A DNA stretch of 64,000 bases from Pseudomonas psychrophila (GTDB lineage Bacteria; Pseudomonadota; Gammaproteobacteria; Pseudomonadales; Pseudomonadaceae). Under the pieces are notes generated by a model, which did no database searches, was not told the DNA's origin, and worked only from the letters and a program-made list of their open reading frames with translations. Positions 51,457-60,355 of the stretch are shown here, one piece after another. A program made the translations under genes and the position numbers. The stretch is taken from the NCBI RefSeq assembly GCF_001043005.1, contig NZ_JYKZ01000007.1, positions 144,880 through 208,879 of the forward strand, read 5' to 3'. Position 1 is the first letter of the stretch; every line of letters starts with the position of its first letter.

Positions 51457-52524
51457 ATGATTAAAAAAAGCATGAAATTGAAACATATCGGTTACGGCGT
51501 CGCCGGTCTGGCCCTCAGTTGCTTCACCGCACTTGCTGCGCAGGCTGCCGAACCCAAGGAATTGTTTTTCTACAACTGGACCGATTACTACCCGGTAGAC
51601 CTGCTGGCCAAATTCGAAAAGGAAACCGGCATCAAAGTCACCATGGACGGCTACGACAGCAACGAAACCCTGCTGGCCAAGTTGCAGGCCGGTGGCGCGG
51701 CCTATGACGTGATCGTGCCATCGCAATCGATCATGCGCACCCTGATCAACCAGGACTTGCTGCTGGAAATCGACACGCTGACCCTGCCCAACTTCCAGTA
51801 CGTCAAACCGGCTTTCCGCGACCCGAGCTTCGATCCCGGGCGCAAGTTCTCAGCGCCTTACTTGTGGGGCACCACGGGGTTTTCTTATGACAGCGCGCGG
51901 GTCCCCGGCGGCAAGCTGGACGACTCGTGGAAGGAATTCTTCGAACCGCGCAAGGAGCTCCAGGGCCAACTCGCCGCACTCGATACCTCCAGCAGCGTGA
52001 TCAACGCCGCCAGCCACTACCTGAACGTCGACGAGTGCACCGAAAATCCACAGGATGCCAAGCGCATCCTTGAGTTGCTGCAAAAACAAAAACCGTTCTT
52101 GAAGATGTACAGCTCGGACAACACCGTCGACCGCATGGCCTCCGGTGAAGTGATCATGATGCAAAACTGGAACGGCTCAACGGCCCGCGCCACGTTGCAA
52201 AAAAGCAGCATCAAGTACGTGTACCCCCGTGAAGGCCTGGCGATGTTCCAGGACAACTTCGCCGTGCCAAAAAGCGCGCCTCACCCCGGCAACGCCAAGA
52301 TCTTCATCGACTGGATGATGAAACCGGAAAACGCCGCTGCCGTGTCCAACGCCATCGCCTATGACAACGGCATTCAAAGCGAAAACCTGATCGACGCGAA
52401 ATGGCGCGTGATGGACGCAATCAACATGCCCGAAGAGTTCGCCTCACGCCTGCGGCCTGAAAAGGAATGCAGCAACAAGGCGCGTGAGCTGCAAGACCGG
52501 ATCTGGTCAAAGCTCAAGGGCTGA
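51457..52524 (+). CDS. PotD/PotF-like periplasmic substrate-binding protein
   Basis: A 355-residue binding protein. It has a signal peptide (KKSMKLKHIGYGVAGLALSC, cleaved around AAQAAEP), then LFFYNWTDYYPVDLLAKFEKETGIKVTMDGYDSNE, the classic start of a mature PotD/PotF. I chose ATG 51457, which has GGAG 10 nt upstream; an in-frame ATG at 51436 overlaps potC. The ligand pocket is polyamine-like, but key acidic residues cannot be assigned by eye. The following deaminase-type genes suggest a compound other than plain spermidine. Confidence 0.9.
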   Translation: MIKKSMKLKHIGYGVAGLALSCFTALAAQAAEPKELFFYNWTDYYPVDLLAKFEKETGIKVTMDGYDSNETLLAKLQAGGAAYDVIVPSQSIMRTLINQDLLLEIDTLTLPNFQYVKPAFRDPSFDPGRKFSAPYLWGTTGFSYDSARVPGGKLDDSWKEFFEPRKELQGQLAALDTSSSVINAASHYLNVDECTENPQDAKRILELLQKQKPFLKMYSSDNTVDRMASGEVIMMQNWNGSTARATLQKSSIKYVYPREGLAMFQDNFAVPKSAPHPGNAKIFIDWMMKPENAAAVSNAIAYDNGIQSENLIDAKWRVMDAINMPEEFASRLRPEKECSNKARELQDRIWSKLKG

Positions 52525-52543
52525 TCCAGCGCTAAGGAGCCGC

Positions 52544-52591
52544 CTTCGCCAGCCAGACCGCGAGCATTGTGGCAGCAGCTTGCTGGCGAAG
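52544..52591. repeat. Long-loop inverted repeat (REP-like) after the ABC operon
   Basis: CTTCGCCAGC (52544-52553) and GCTGGCGAAG (52582-52591) form a perfect 10-bp stem with a 28-nt loop, in the 106-nt gap before the deaminase gene. The motif family (CTTGCTGGCGAAG) is common in Pseudomonas REP-type elements. It may attenuate read-through. Confidence 0.5.
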
Positions 52592-52630
52592 AGGCCCGGT
52601 CAAACACCCTAGAATTCCAAGAGGTTTGCC

Positions 52631-53827
52631 ATGACCCAACCCCGCTGGCTGCGCAACGTGCGGCCCTACGGACTTGCTGCACAAGACCTGCTTGTGGACA
52701 ACGGCCTGTTCATACAACGACGCCCCGCGTCTAACGCAGCGCTGACGGCTACCGACATTGACGGCCAAGACCAGCTCCTCACGCCGGCCCTGGTCGAAAG
52801 CCACGTTCATCTCGACAAAACCCTCTGGGGCCAGCCCTGGCATTCGAACAGCGCTGGGCCGACGCTCAAGGATTACATCGCCAACGAACGCCGTGTACTG
52901 CGTGAAGTGCAGAGCCCCATCGCCGAACGCGCCGGTGCGCTGCTTGAAAACTGCATTGCCCGTGGGTCGCTGACCATGCGCTGCCACGTAGACATCGACC
53001 CGGATTTCGGCCTGCGTCATGTTGAAGCCATGCAACAACTGCGCGAACGCTACTGCGACCTGATTGACCTGCAACTGGTGGTATTCCCGCAAACCGGCCT
53101 GATCAGCCGCCCCGGTACCGCCGAACTGATGCGCGAAGCCATGGCACTGGGTGTGGAGAACGTCGGCGGCCTCGACCCCTGCGGTATCGATAATGACCCC
53201 GTGGCCCAACTCGACTTCGTGTTCAAGCTGGCCAGCGAATTCGACCGGGGCGTCGACATACACCTGCATGACAAAGGTGAACTGGGCCTGTGGCAGATCG
53301 CGCTGATCGCCGATTACACCGAACGCTTCGGGCGTCAGGGCCGGGTGATGATCAGCCACGCCTATTGCCTGGGCATGTTGCCCTGGAGTCAGGTCCGGCC
53401 GGTGGCTGATCGCCTGGCCAGGTTGGGCATTTCGCTGATGAGCTCGGCCCCGGCCGATTGCGCGGTGCCGCCGTACCTCGCGTTGCGCGAAGCCGGAGTC
53501 AACGTGTGCCTGGGTTCGGACGGTATTCGTGACGCCTGGTCGCCCATGGGCAACGGTGACATGCTGGAACGGGCAATGCTGCTGGCGTTCCGCTTTGACA
53601 TGAACAAGGACGAGGAACTGGCAGCGGCGTTTGCCGCCGCCACAGTGAATGGAGCCCAAGCGCTGGGCTGTGACGATTACGGGCTGGAGATCGGGCAGCG
53701 GGCCGACTTCTTGTTGATGCCAGTACAAACCCTGGGTGAAGCCGTGGTGTCGCGGCCAGTGCGGCAGGTCTATCGCGGCGGCGAGTTGATCGCTTCCGGC
53801 GGTCGTTTGCTGGAAAGCCGACTGTGA
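52631..53827 (+). CDS. Cytosine-deaminase-like amidohydrolase
   Basis: A 398-residue protein of the amidohydrolase superfamily. Metal ligands: HxH at residues 58-60 (LVESHVHLDKTLWG), His in DIHLHDKGE, His in MISHAYCLG and Asp in CLGSDGIRDAW, matching cytosine deaminase (CodA) order. It should deaminate a pyrimidine-, purine- or other N-heterocycle-like compound, or hydrolyse a cyclic amide. An AGAGG site precedes the ATG. It lies between the Pot-type importer and a second amidohydrolase (overlap GTGA at 53824), so both probably act on the imported compound. Confidence 0.85.
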   Translation: MTQPRWLRNVRPYGLAAQDLLVDNGLFIQRRPASNAALTATDIDGQDQLLTPALVESHVHLDKTLWGQPWHSNSAGPTLKDYIANERRVLREVQSPIAERAGALLENCIARGSLTMRCHVDIDPDFGLRHVEAMQQLRERYCDLIDLQLVVFPQTGLISRPGTAELMREAMALGVENVGGLDPCGIDNDPVAQLDFVFKLASEFDRGVDIHLHDKGELGLWQIALIADYTERFGRQGRVMISHAYCLGMLPWSQVRPVADRLARLGISLMSSAPADCAVPPYLALREAGVNVCLGSDGIRDAWSPMGNGDMLERAMLLAFRFDMNKDEELAAAFAAATVNGAQALGCDDYGLEIGQRADFLLMPVQTLGEAVVSRPVRQVYRGGELIASGGRLLESRL

Positions 53828-55326
53828 AGCCCGGGCCTATTAAAATAGTCGCCCTGAAAAGCAGCTGCGTGGTCGGTTTCGACGGCACGCAGCACGTGCT
53901 ATGGCGCGACGGCGAAGTGGTGTTCGAAGGCTCACGTATCGTGTTTGTGGGGCGTGGATATGCAGGTCCGGTGGATCAGTGGATCGACTATGGCAACGCG
54001 TTGATCGGCCCGGGATTCATCGATCTGGACGCACTCGCAGACCTGGATTCTACGGTGCTGACCCTGGACAACGGTGATGAGCGGGATATGGGCCGGATGT
54101 GGTGCGAAGATTATCTGGCGGCCGGTCCCCGAGAGAGTTACAGCGCAGACGAAGAGGTTTTCAAATACCGCTACGCCTTTACTCAGTTGATCCGCAACGG
54201 CATCACCACGGCCATGCCGATCACCTCGATGTATTACCGCCAGTGGGCTGAGACCTACGATGAAATGGCTGCTGTGGCGGATGTGGCCGCTGAGCTGGGC
54301 CTGCGCACATACCTCGGCCCCTGCTACATGAGTGGCATGAGTTACTGGCGCGCCGATGGAAACCTGGCCCATCACTGGGATGAAGCACGTGGCCTGGCCG
54401 GGCTCGATGGGGCCGTGCGCTTTTTCGATGATTTCGACGGGGCACATGACGGCTTGATTCGCGGAGCGCTGCTGCCTGATCGCATTCAAACCTGCACACC
54501 CGCGCTGCTGCAACGTACCGCCGATCTGAGTCGGGAGTTGAACGCGCCCATGCGGCTGCACTGCTGCCAGGGGCTCGGCGAAATCGAGATGGTCAAACAA
54601 CTGCGCGGAGTTTCGCCGTTGGCCTGGCTGGAGCAACTGGACCTGTTGACCCCGCGCAGTCTGCTGCCCCATGGCATTTACACCGAGGGTGATGAAGACC
54701 TGCAACGGCTGGTGGACGGCGGTACAAGCCTGGTGCATTGCCCGGTGGTGTTTGCCCGGGATGGCGAGGCGTTGAACTCGTTCGGTCGTTATCGGGCAAA
54801 GGGCATCAACCTGGCTCTGGGCACCGACACCTGGCCGGCGGATTTGCTGGAGAACATGCGCCAGGGACTCAACATCGCCCGCCTGATGGAGGGCGGTACA
54901 TCGATGACCAGCACGCTGGACCTGTATAACGCCGCCACGCTGGGGGGCGCCAAGGCTTTGGGTCGTGACGACATCGGCCGTCTGGCCCCCGGGGCCAAGG
55001 CCGATATCACCGTGTTCAGCCTGCGTGGCCTGCACCTCGGGCCGCTGTTCGACCCGCTGAAAAATCTGGTACTGGCCGGCCGCGGTGACGATTGCATTGC
55101 CAGTTACATCGACGGGCGCTGCGTGATGCATGACGGTCAGGTTCAAGGGGTCGACTACCCCGCTCTGCAACGCCAGGCCCAACGACAATTCGAAACACTG
55201 ATGCGCAGTCACAGCTCTCGGGCCTTTGGCCAACCCGACTGGAAAACCCTGTTCACACCGGCCATTCCTTTCGCCGACCACTACAGCGCACACGCGCCGC
55301 TAAGTGCGATTGATCCTCTTCTCTAG
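53824..55326 (+). CDS. Chlorohydrolase-like amidohydrolase lacking the HxH metal motif
   Basis: A 500-residue amidohydrolase-superfamily protein. The expected N-terminal metal site is replaced: residues 62-75 read GPGFIDLDALADLD instead of PGFxxxHxH. Later ligands seem kept: His in MRLHCCQG, His in LLPHGIYTEGDED and Asp in LGTDTWPAD. So it is either a one-metal variant with Asp ligands or a non-hydrolytic relative. The start is a GTG at 53824 overlapping the upstream stop (GTGA). It is co-transcribed with the cytosine-deaminase-like gene and followed by a flavin reductase. Substrate unknown. Confidence 0.8.
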   Translation: MKPGPIKIVALKSSCVVGFDGTQHVLWRDGEVVFEGSRIVFVGRGYAGPVDQWIDYGNALIGPGFIDLDALADLDSTVLTLDNGDERDMGRMWCEDYLAAGPRESYSADEEVFKYRYAFTQLIRNGITTAMPITSMYYRQWAETYDEMAAVADVAAELGLRTYLGPCYMSGMSYWRADGNLAHHWDEARGLAGLDGAVRFFDDFDGAHDGLIRGALLPDRIQTCTPALLQRTADLSRELNAPMRLHCCQGLGEIEMVKQLRGVSPLAWLEQLDLLTPRSLLPHGIYTEGDEDLQRLVDGGTSLVHCPVVFARDGEALNSFGRYRAKGINLALGTDTWPADLLENMRQGLNIARLMEGGTSMTSTLDLYNAATLGGAKALGRDDIGRLAPGAKADITVFSLRGLHLGPLFDPLKNLVLAGRGDDCIASYIDGRCVMHDGQVQGVDYPALQRQAQRQFETLMRSHSSRAFGQPDWKTLFTPAIPFADHYSAHAPLSAIDPLL

Positions 55327-55338
55327 AGATTTGTGCCC

Positions 55339-56001
55339 ATGCAAAGCTTCGATTTCAGCACCCTGAGTGCCCGCGACAAATACAAGATCCTGATCGGCAG
55401 CGTCGTGCCTCGACCGATTGCGCTGGTCACGACCATTGATGGCGAAGGACGGATCAATGCCGCCCCCTTCAGCTTCTTCAATGCGTTATCCGCCGACCCG
55501 CCGATTCTGGCGCTGGGCGTGGAAAACTACGGCGACCTCAGCCCCAAAGACACCACGCGCAATATCCAGCTCAATCAGGAGTTCACCGTCAATATCGTCA
55601 GCGATGCGCTGGTGGAAGCGATGAATATCTGCGCCGTGCCCTTCGCCCCGGGCTTTGACGAACTGACCGCCGCCGGCCTCACGGCGATTGCCGGCACCAC
55701 GGTCAAATGCCCGCGCATTGGCGAAGCCCCGGTGGCGCTGGAGTGCCGCCGAATGATGGCACTGTCCATCGGGCAGTCGCGGGAGATCATCTTCGGTGAA
55801 GTGCTGATGGCCCATGTACGGGACGAACTGATTGACCCCCACACCCTGTACATCGATCAGTTGGGGCTCGATGCAATCGGGCGGATGGGAGGGCATGGGT
55901 ATGCCCGTACCCGGGACTATTTTGATTTGCCGACACGCACGTTGCAGGCATGGACGCAGGCACCGGGCGCAGGGGAACGGTCCTGGCCACAGGCTAAATA
56001 A
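55339..56001 (+). CDS. Flavin-reductase-like FMN-binding protein
   Basis: A 220-residue protein of the flavoprotein-reductase fold (SVVPRPIALVTTIDGEGRINAAPFSFFNALSADPPIL, then FTVNIVSDALVEAMN, and DPHTLYIDQLGLDAIGRMGGHGYAR). It binds FMN and may supply reduced flavin to a monooxygenase or act as an oxidoreductase itself. The ATG at 55339 is 12 nt after the upstream stop; a GTG two codons earlier is possible. It ends the importer/deaminase operon and converges with the acetylpolyamine amidohydrolase gene. Confidence 0.85.
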   Translation: MQSFDFSTLSARDKYKILIGSVVPRPIALVTTIDGEGRINAAPFSFFNALSADPPILALGVENYGDLSPKDTTRNIQLNQEFTVNIVSDALVEAMNICAVPFAPGFDELTAAGLTAIAGTTVKCPRIGEAPVALECRRMMALSIGQSREIIFGEVLMAHVRDELIDPHTLYIDQLGLDAIGRMGGHGYARTRDYFDLPTRTLQAWTQAPGAGERSWPQAK

Positions 56002-56042
56002 TGAAATGCTCAGCAATGCACCTGGTTAGTGGCTGTTCGGTA

Positions 56043-56083
56043 TGCCCAGGCTGAGGACGATGAATCGTGAACTCGCCTGGGCA
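56043..56083. terminator. Bidirectional terminator-like hairpin
   Basis: TGCCCAGGC (56043-56051) and GCCTGGGCA (56075-56083) form a perfect 9-bp stem, and inside, CGAT/ATCG can pair too. It lies between the convergent flavin-reductase and amidohydrolase genes. T-runs are absent. Confidence 0.5.
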
Positions 56084-56091
56084 GATGAAGC

Positions 56092-57114
56092 TCAGCGCGT
56101 AGCGGTCAGGCCTTCAAAGAACCGTGAGGCGTTTTCATCGAGGGTCGCAATGTCATAGCCGCCCTCTTGAACCACCACGCACGGCAGCCCCAGCGCCTTG
56201 ATTCGCTGGCCCAGCAAACGGAAGCCTTCATGGCTCACGGAGACCTTGGACTGCGGATCGTTTTCGTAGATATCGAAACCGAGCGACAGCACCAATACAT
56301 CTGGAGCAAAGGCGCGCAAGGCAGCTTCTGCTTGATCCATACAGGCGAAGAAGTCAGCTTCGCTGGAGCCGTGCGCCATTGGCAGGTTCAGGTTGTAACC
56401 TTTTCCGCATCCCGCACCCGTCTCATCGTCGAAACCGGCGACTACCGGGTAGAAGTTAGTGGGATCGCCATGAATCGACACATACAGCACGTCATCGCGG
56501 TCGTAGAAGATTTCCTGAATGCCCTGGCCGTGGTGCATGTCGGTATCCAGCACTGCGACCTTGCCGAATTTGCCCCTCAACACTTGAGCGGCAATGGCAG
56601 CGTTATTGAGAAAACAGAACCCCCCCGCCGCTTCTGCGCGGGCATGGTGCCCGGGTGGTCGGCACAAAGCATAAGCTGAAGTGTCGCCTTCGATCACCGC
56701 ATGCGCGGCGGCCACCGCACTTTGTGCTGACCAGTAGGCTGCATCCCAGGTGTGCTCGCCGATCGGACAGCTGCCATCCGCCAGGTAACGGGCGGTCTTG
56801 CCCAAAATCCCCCGCAGCGGGTTGCCTTCACGGATGTAGATGTTGGATATCACTTCATCACCCCAGTCATCCGGCACCTCATGCCACTGCCGATAAGCCG
56901 TGCGCAGATACTCCAGGTAGGCGCCACTGTGCACTGCGGCTAGCGGTGCCTGCCCGTGATCGGTGGGTTCGAACACGGGGTACCCGAGCTTTTCGACCAC
57001 TGCCAGCAGCGGGTCGATACGGGATGGAATTTCTTGCGGCTCACGCATCTGCCCTCGCGACAGGTAGGAACGAGGGTGATGCTGACGTTGCGCCGGGTGG
57101 AAAAATGTTTTCAT
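56092..57114 (-). CDS. Acetylpolyamine amidohydrolase / histone-deacetylase-fold protein
   Basis: A 340-residue protein with the arginase/deacetylase fold: CRPPGHHARAEAAGGFCFLNN (catalytic His pair), DTDMHHGQG (zinc Asp and His) and LGFDIYENDP (zinc Asp). This length and start (MKTFFHPAQRQHHP) are those of acetylpolyamine amidohydrolases such as Pseudomonas AphA/AphB. It would deacetylate acetylated polyamines or related amides in the cytoplasm. The ATG at 57114 is preferred to an in-frame start 27 nt upstream. It converges with the Pot-type importer operon, and polyamine derivatives may link the two (inference). Confidence 0.9.
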   Translation of the reverse strand: MKTFFHPAQRQHHPRSYLSRGQMREPQEIPSRIDPLLAVVEKLGYPVFEPTDHGQAPLAAVHSGAYLEYLRTAYRQWHEVPDDWGDEVISNIYIREGNPLRGILGKTARYLADGSCPIGEHTWDAAYWSAQSAVAAAHAVIEGDTSAYALCRPPGHHARAEAAGGFCFLNNAAIAAQVLRGKFGKVAVLDTDMHHGQGIQEIFYDRDDVLYVSIHGDPTNFYPVVAGFDDETGAGCGKGYNLNLPMAHGSSEADFFACMDQAEAALRAFAPDVLVLSLGFDIYENDPQSKVSVSHEGFRLLGQRIKALGLPCVVVQEGGYDIATLDENASRFFEGLTATR

Positions 57115-57202
57115 TGATGACCTCTTCGTACGGCAACTCATGCCGTGGGCGCCTCGCCCGGTAATAACGAACGTTGCGCTGAGTGATTAATCCGCTGTTC
57201 GG

Positions 57203-58135
57203 TCAATAGCCCAATTCGGTGTTGACCCGGTTGTTCAATGCCTGCCCTGCCTCAAGGCGCGACACGTTTTCGGCCACCTGCTGTGCGATACACGAGTCCG
57301 ACGCGGCTGATGCCATGTGCGGCGTCACCCATACCCCGGGCGTACGCCATAGCGGCGAGTCGACAGGCAACGGTTCTTGATCGAATACGTCCAGCAGAGC
57401 CCCACGCAACTGCCCATCCGCCAGGGCCTGGCATAGGTCGGGCTTATTGAGGTGTTGGCCGCGGCCGCAATTGATCAGTGCACCGCCTTCAGCCATGCGT
57501 TGGAACACTTCACGACACAACAAGCCCTGGGTAGCGGCTGTCAGCGGCAATAGATTGACCAGAACATCCAGACCATCCAGAAACTCGTTCAACATGGACG
57601 GCCCGCTAAAGGTGGTCACGGAATTGATTTCCCTCGGCGTTCGCGCCCAGCCGCGCACGTTATAGCCCGCCTCTGCCAGCCGCACGGCTACGGGGGCACC
57701 AATCGCCCCGAGCCCCATCACGCCGACCTTGAACGCTTGGGCACGCCGCTGTACCGGGCGCTGCCAGCGTTGGGTGGTGTTACCGGCGATAACTTGGTCG
57801 AAGCCTCGGTGAAAGTGCAACACGCCCCAGTGCACGTATTCACTCATCCCCAAGGTATGGTCTGGGTCGACCACCCGGCACACAGGAACCCTGGTATTGC
57901 GAGAAGTGTCCTGGGCCAGATGGTCGACGCCTGAGCCAACCGAGTACACCAGCTGCAGCTGTGTTAAGGCACCAAGGCTACCGGGTGGCGGAAACCAACA
58001 TACCGCCACCTTGGCTTCTTGCGCGCCGGCATCACCAGGGCGTAGCACCTTCAAGTGCGGTGCATGGCGAGTGAACAGCGTGGCCAGCCAATCCGTCAGA
58101 GCGGGGTCCTGACAAAGCAAAATGAGGTTGGTCAT
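57203..58135 (-). CDS. D-2-hydroxyacid dehydrogenase (GhrA-like)
   Basis: A 310-residue NAD(P)-dependent dehydrogenase: Rossmann motif GVMGLGAIGAPVAVRL, catalytic Arg in NCGRGQHL, Glu in LDVFDQEPLP and His in WVTPHMASAAS. This layout is that of glyoxylate/hydroxypyruvate reductase A. It interconverts a 2-keto acid and the D-2-hydroxy acid in the cytoplasm. The ATG at 58135 is 2 nt after the aldolase stop. The operon order is MHS transporter, class II aldolase, this dehydrogenase. Confidence 0.9.
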   Translation of the reverse strand: MTNLILLCQDPALTDWLATLFTRHAPHLKVLRPGDAGAQEAKVAVCWFPPPGSLGALTQLQLVYSVGSGVDHLAQDTSRNTRVPVCRVVDPDHTLGMSEYVHWGVLHFHRGFDQVIAGNTTQRWQRPVQRRAQAFKVGVMGLGAIGAPVAVRLAEAGYNVRGWARTPREINSVTTFSGPSMLNEFLDGLDVLVNLLPLTAATQGLLCREVFQRMAEGGALINCGRGQHLNKPDLCQALADGQLRGALLDVFDQEPLPVDSPLWRTPGVWVTPHMASAASDSCIAQQVAENVSRLEAGQALNNRVNTELGY

Positions 58136-58137
58136 GG

Positions 58138-58893
58138 TCAACTGCACCAATCAGCGCGCTGATCGTCGATCAGGCTCAGCGCGGCCTTCCAGGCCATATC
58201 AATGATTCCGTCTATTCCGTCGCGGTCGAACTGGGCGGCGGTGTGTCGGCACACCTCTTCGCTTGGAATGCTCAGCGCCACGCCAGCGGACATCGCCTGG
58301 ATTTGCGCCTGGCAAGCACGCTCCAGGAAGTAGATCTCGTGGAATGCCGCTGCCACGCTGCCTCCGGAGGCCAGCAAACCGTGGTTACGCAGGATCATCG
58401 CCTTGTGCAAACCCAGATCTGCGACCAGACGCTCGCGCTCCTCCAACGATAGGGCGATGCCTTCGTAGGTGTGATAGGCCAGATTTCCGTAGAATTTCAA
58501 GGCGTGTTGGGTCAGCGGTAACAATCCATCGCGCTGGGCAGCCACCGCCATGCCCGCGACGGTATGAGTGTGGATGATGCAATGCAGGTCCGGACGCGCA
58601 TCGTGAATGGCCGAATGGATGATGAACCCGGCAGTGTTAACGCGTCCGCCGTTATAACTGCTCTCAACCACCTTGCCGTCCAGGTCGATTAGCACCAGAT
58701 CGCTTGCCCGCATTTTTTCGAACGCGACGCCGTAGCGATTGATCAGAAAATGCCGCTCCGGCCCTGGCACACGCAAGGTGATGTGCGTGTCGATCAGATC
58801 AGTCATGCGGTAATAGGCAGTCAGGCGATACAGTGCTGCCAGTTCACATCGCGACTGCCACTCTATCTCCGGCATCGAAGTTGGCTTGCTCAT
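58138..58893 (-). CDS. Class II aldolase/adducin-family protein
   Basis: A 251-residue protein with the aldolase_II fold. Zinc ligands are in CIIHTHTVAGMAVAAQ and later MILRNHGLLASGGSV, with a nucleotide/phosphate-loop-like ITLRVPGPERHF near the N-terminus. The group includes fuculose-phosphate aldolases, decarboxylases and dehydratases, so the exact reaction is open. AAGGAG precedes the ATG, which overlaps the transporter stop by 4 nt (ATGA). It is in one operon with the MHS-type carrier and a D-2-hydroxyacid dehydrogenase. Confidence 0.88.
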   Translation of the reverse strand: MSKPTSMPEIEWQSRCELAALYRLTAYYRMTDLIDTHITLRVPGPERHFLINRYGVAFEKMRASDLVLIDLDGKVVESSYNGGRVNTAGFIIHSAIHDARPDLHCIIHTHTVAGMAVAAQRDGLLPLTQHALKFYGNLAYHTYEGIALSLEERERLVADLGLHKAMILRNHGLLASGGSVAAAFHEIYFLERACQAQIQAMSAGVALSIPSEEVCRHTAAQFDRDGIDGIIDMAWKAALSLIDDQRADWCS

Positions 58894-60203
58894 GAGATGA
58901 CTCCTTGTGAAGGTGCGAGCACGTAAGACTTGGCGTTTTGACTACGCAAACGTGACAGTCCAATAACACCGGTCAATGACATAAAGGCCAGCACGCTGAA
59001 GAAAACTGCCAACGGCCACCACTGCCCGGCGAAATAACCTGCCAGGAAGGTGCCGAGCAACGGTGTCAGGCCGCCGGTCAAGCCGCTGCCCAGTTGATAA
59101 GCTATAGAAATACCCGAGTAGCGCACTCGTGTCGGAAAAGCTTCAGCCATGTAGCCCGCGATCACTGCGTACAAAGCAGCCAGCAGTATTACGGCCAGGG
59201 CAATACCGGCAGTCATGTAGAACAGATTGCCGGTTTGCACCAACAGGAACATCGGGTACGGCACCAGGATGCAAAGCGATGCCACCCATTTGAGGAATCG
59301 GCCTTCGCCCAGTCTTTCAGCGAGCAGTGCTGAGCAAGGCTGAGACAGAAATTGCAGGATGGTGACCACAAACAGACAGTCCAGGATCGTAGTCTTGGCA
59401 ATGCCCTGGTACTGGGTGACATAGGTAATCATGAAGGTGTTGGTGAAGAAAAATCCGCCCGAACCTATTGTGACCGCCAGTGCTGCGAATAATATTTGTC
59501 GCCACCCGGTACGAATGACTTCGCTCACTGGGTTCTTTGAGGTTTGATCGCTGTCTTTGACTTTGGTGAACTCTGGCGATTCGGGCACACCGAAGCGGAT
59601 CACCAAGCCAACGATCATCAGTACGCCGCTCATCAGGAACGGAATACGCCATCCCCAGCTCATGAGCGATTCCTGCTCCATTTCACTGATGCAACGAAAT
59701 GCGATCAATGCGAGAAGCAAGCCCGCAGGACTGCCCCACTGGGCGAACGAAGCAAAGAATACCTTGCGTCCTTTGGGAGCATGCTCACTGGCCATGAGTA
59801 CAGCACCACCCCACTCACCACCGACTGAAATGCCCTGCAGCAGACGCAGGAAAATCAGGCCTATGGGTGCCCATACACCTGCTTGAGAGTAAGTAGGCAA
59901 GAGGCCGATACAGGTGGTCGCTATCCCCATTAAAAGGATCGTGACCAACAGCATTTTCTTCCGGCCCAGGCGATCACCCAAGTGACCAAACACCATGCCC
60001 GCAAACGGTCTGGCTATAAAACCCACGGCAAAGCTGCCGAACGCGGCCATTGTGCTTAACATCGGGTTTTCACTGGGGAAGAACAGTGGTCCCAGCACTA
60101 ACGCTGCAGCAAATGCATAGATATAGAAATCGTAGAATTCAATAGTGGTGCCAATAAAGGCCGCCGCCGCGGCACGCCGTGGTGTTGAAGTAGTACTCGT
60201 CAT
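58890..60203 (-). CDS. MHS-family MFS metabolite:proton symporter
   Basis: A 437-residue carrier with about 12 helices: AAAFIGTTIEFYDFYIYAFAAALVLGPLFFP at the N-terminus and GHLGDRLGRKKMLLVTILLMG after helix 2 are marks of the metabolite:H+ symporter group (ShiA, KgtP, ProP). It likely imports a carboxylic acid that the downstream aldolase and dehydrogenase use. It is the first gene of the minus-strand operon and is divergent from a LysR regulator. Confidence 0.9.
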   Translation of the reverse strand: MTSTTSTPRRAAAAAFIGTTIEFYDFYIYAFAAALVLGPLFFPSENPMLSTMAAFGSFAVGFIARPFAGMVFGHLGDRLGRKKMLLVTILLMGIATTCIGLLPTYSQAGVWAPIGLIFLRLLQGISVGGEWGGAVLMASEHAPKGRKVFFASFAQWGSPAGLLLALIAFRCISEMEQESLMSWGWRIPFLMSGVLMIVGLVIRFGVPESPEFTKVKDSDQTSKNPVSEVIRTGWRQILFAALAVTIGSGGFFFTNTFMITYVTQYQGIAKTTILDCLFVVTILQFLSQPCSALLAERLGEGRFLKWVASLCILVPYPMFLLVQTGNLFYMTAGIALAVILLAALYAVIAGYMAEAFPTRVRYSGISIAYQLGSGLTGGLTPLLGTFLAGYFAGQWWPLAVFFSVLAFMSLTGVIGLSRLRSQNAKSYVLAPSQGVIS

Positions 60204-60329
60204 CTGAGGCCCCTGTAAGAGTCTTTGTTATTGGCAGGAGAGCTTGTGTCTAAGCGTTGCTATCGCACTCTATCGGTGCCTTGCTCGATCATGCGCTAAC
60301 ACCTATGCTCAGCAAAGCTTCTAATATAA

Positions 60330-60341
60330 ATACTCAAGTAT
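60330..60341. promoter_or_regulatory. 12-bp palindrome in the MHS/LysR divergent promoter
   Basis: ATACTCAAGTAT is a perfect palindrome 15 nt upstream of the lysR start at 60356, in an AT-rich stretch. It may be an autoregulatory LysR site. Confidence 0.45.
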
Positions 60342-60355
60342 AAGCCTGACAAATA

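Noticed and set aside
53932..55293. A 453-residue minus-strand open frame opposite the second amidohydrolase
   Set aside because: Composition (Gln/His/Val-rich) and lack of motifs show it is the shadow of the amidohydrolase, which has coupling and neighbours in its favour.
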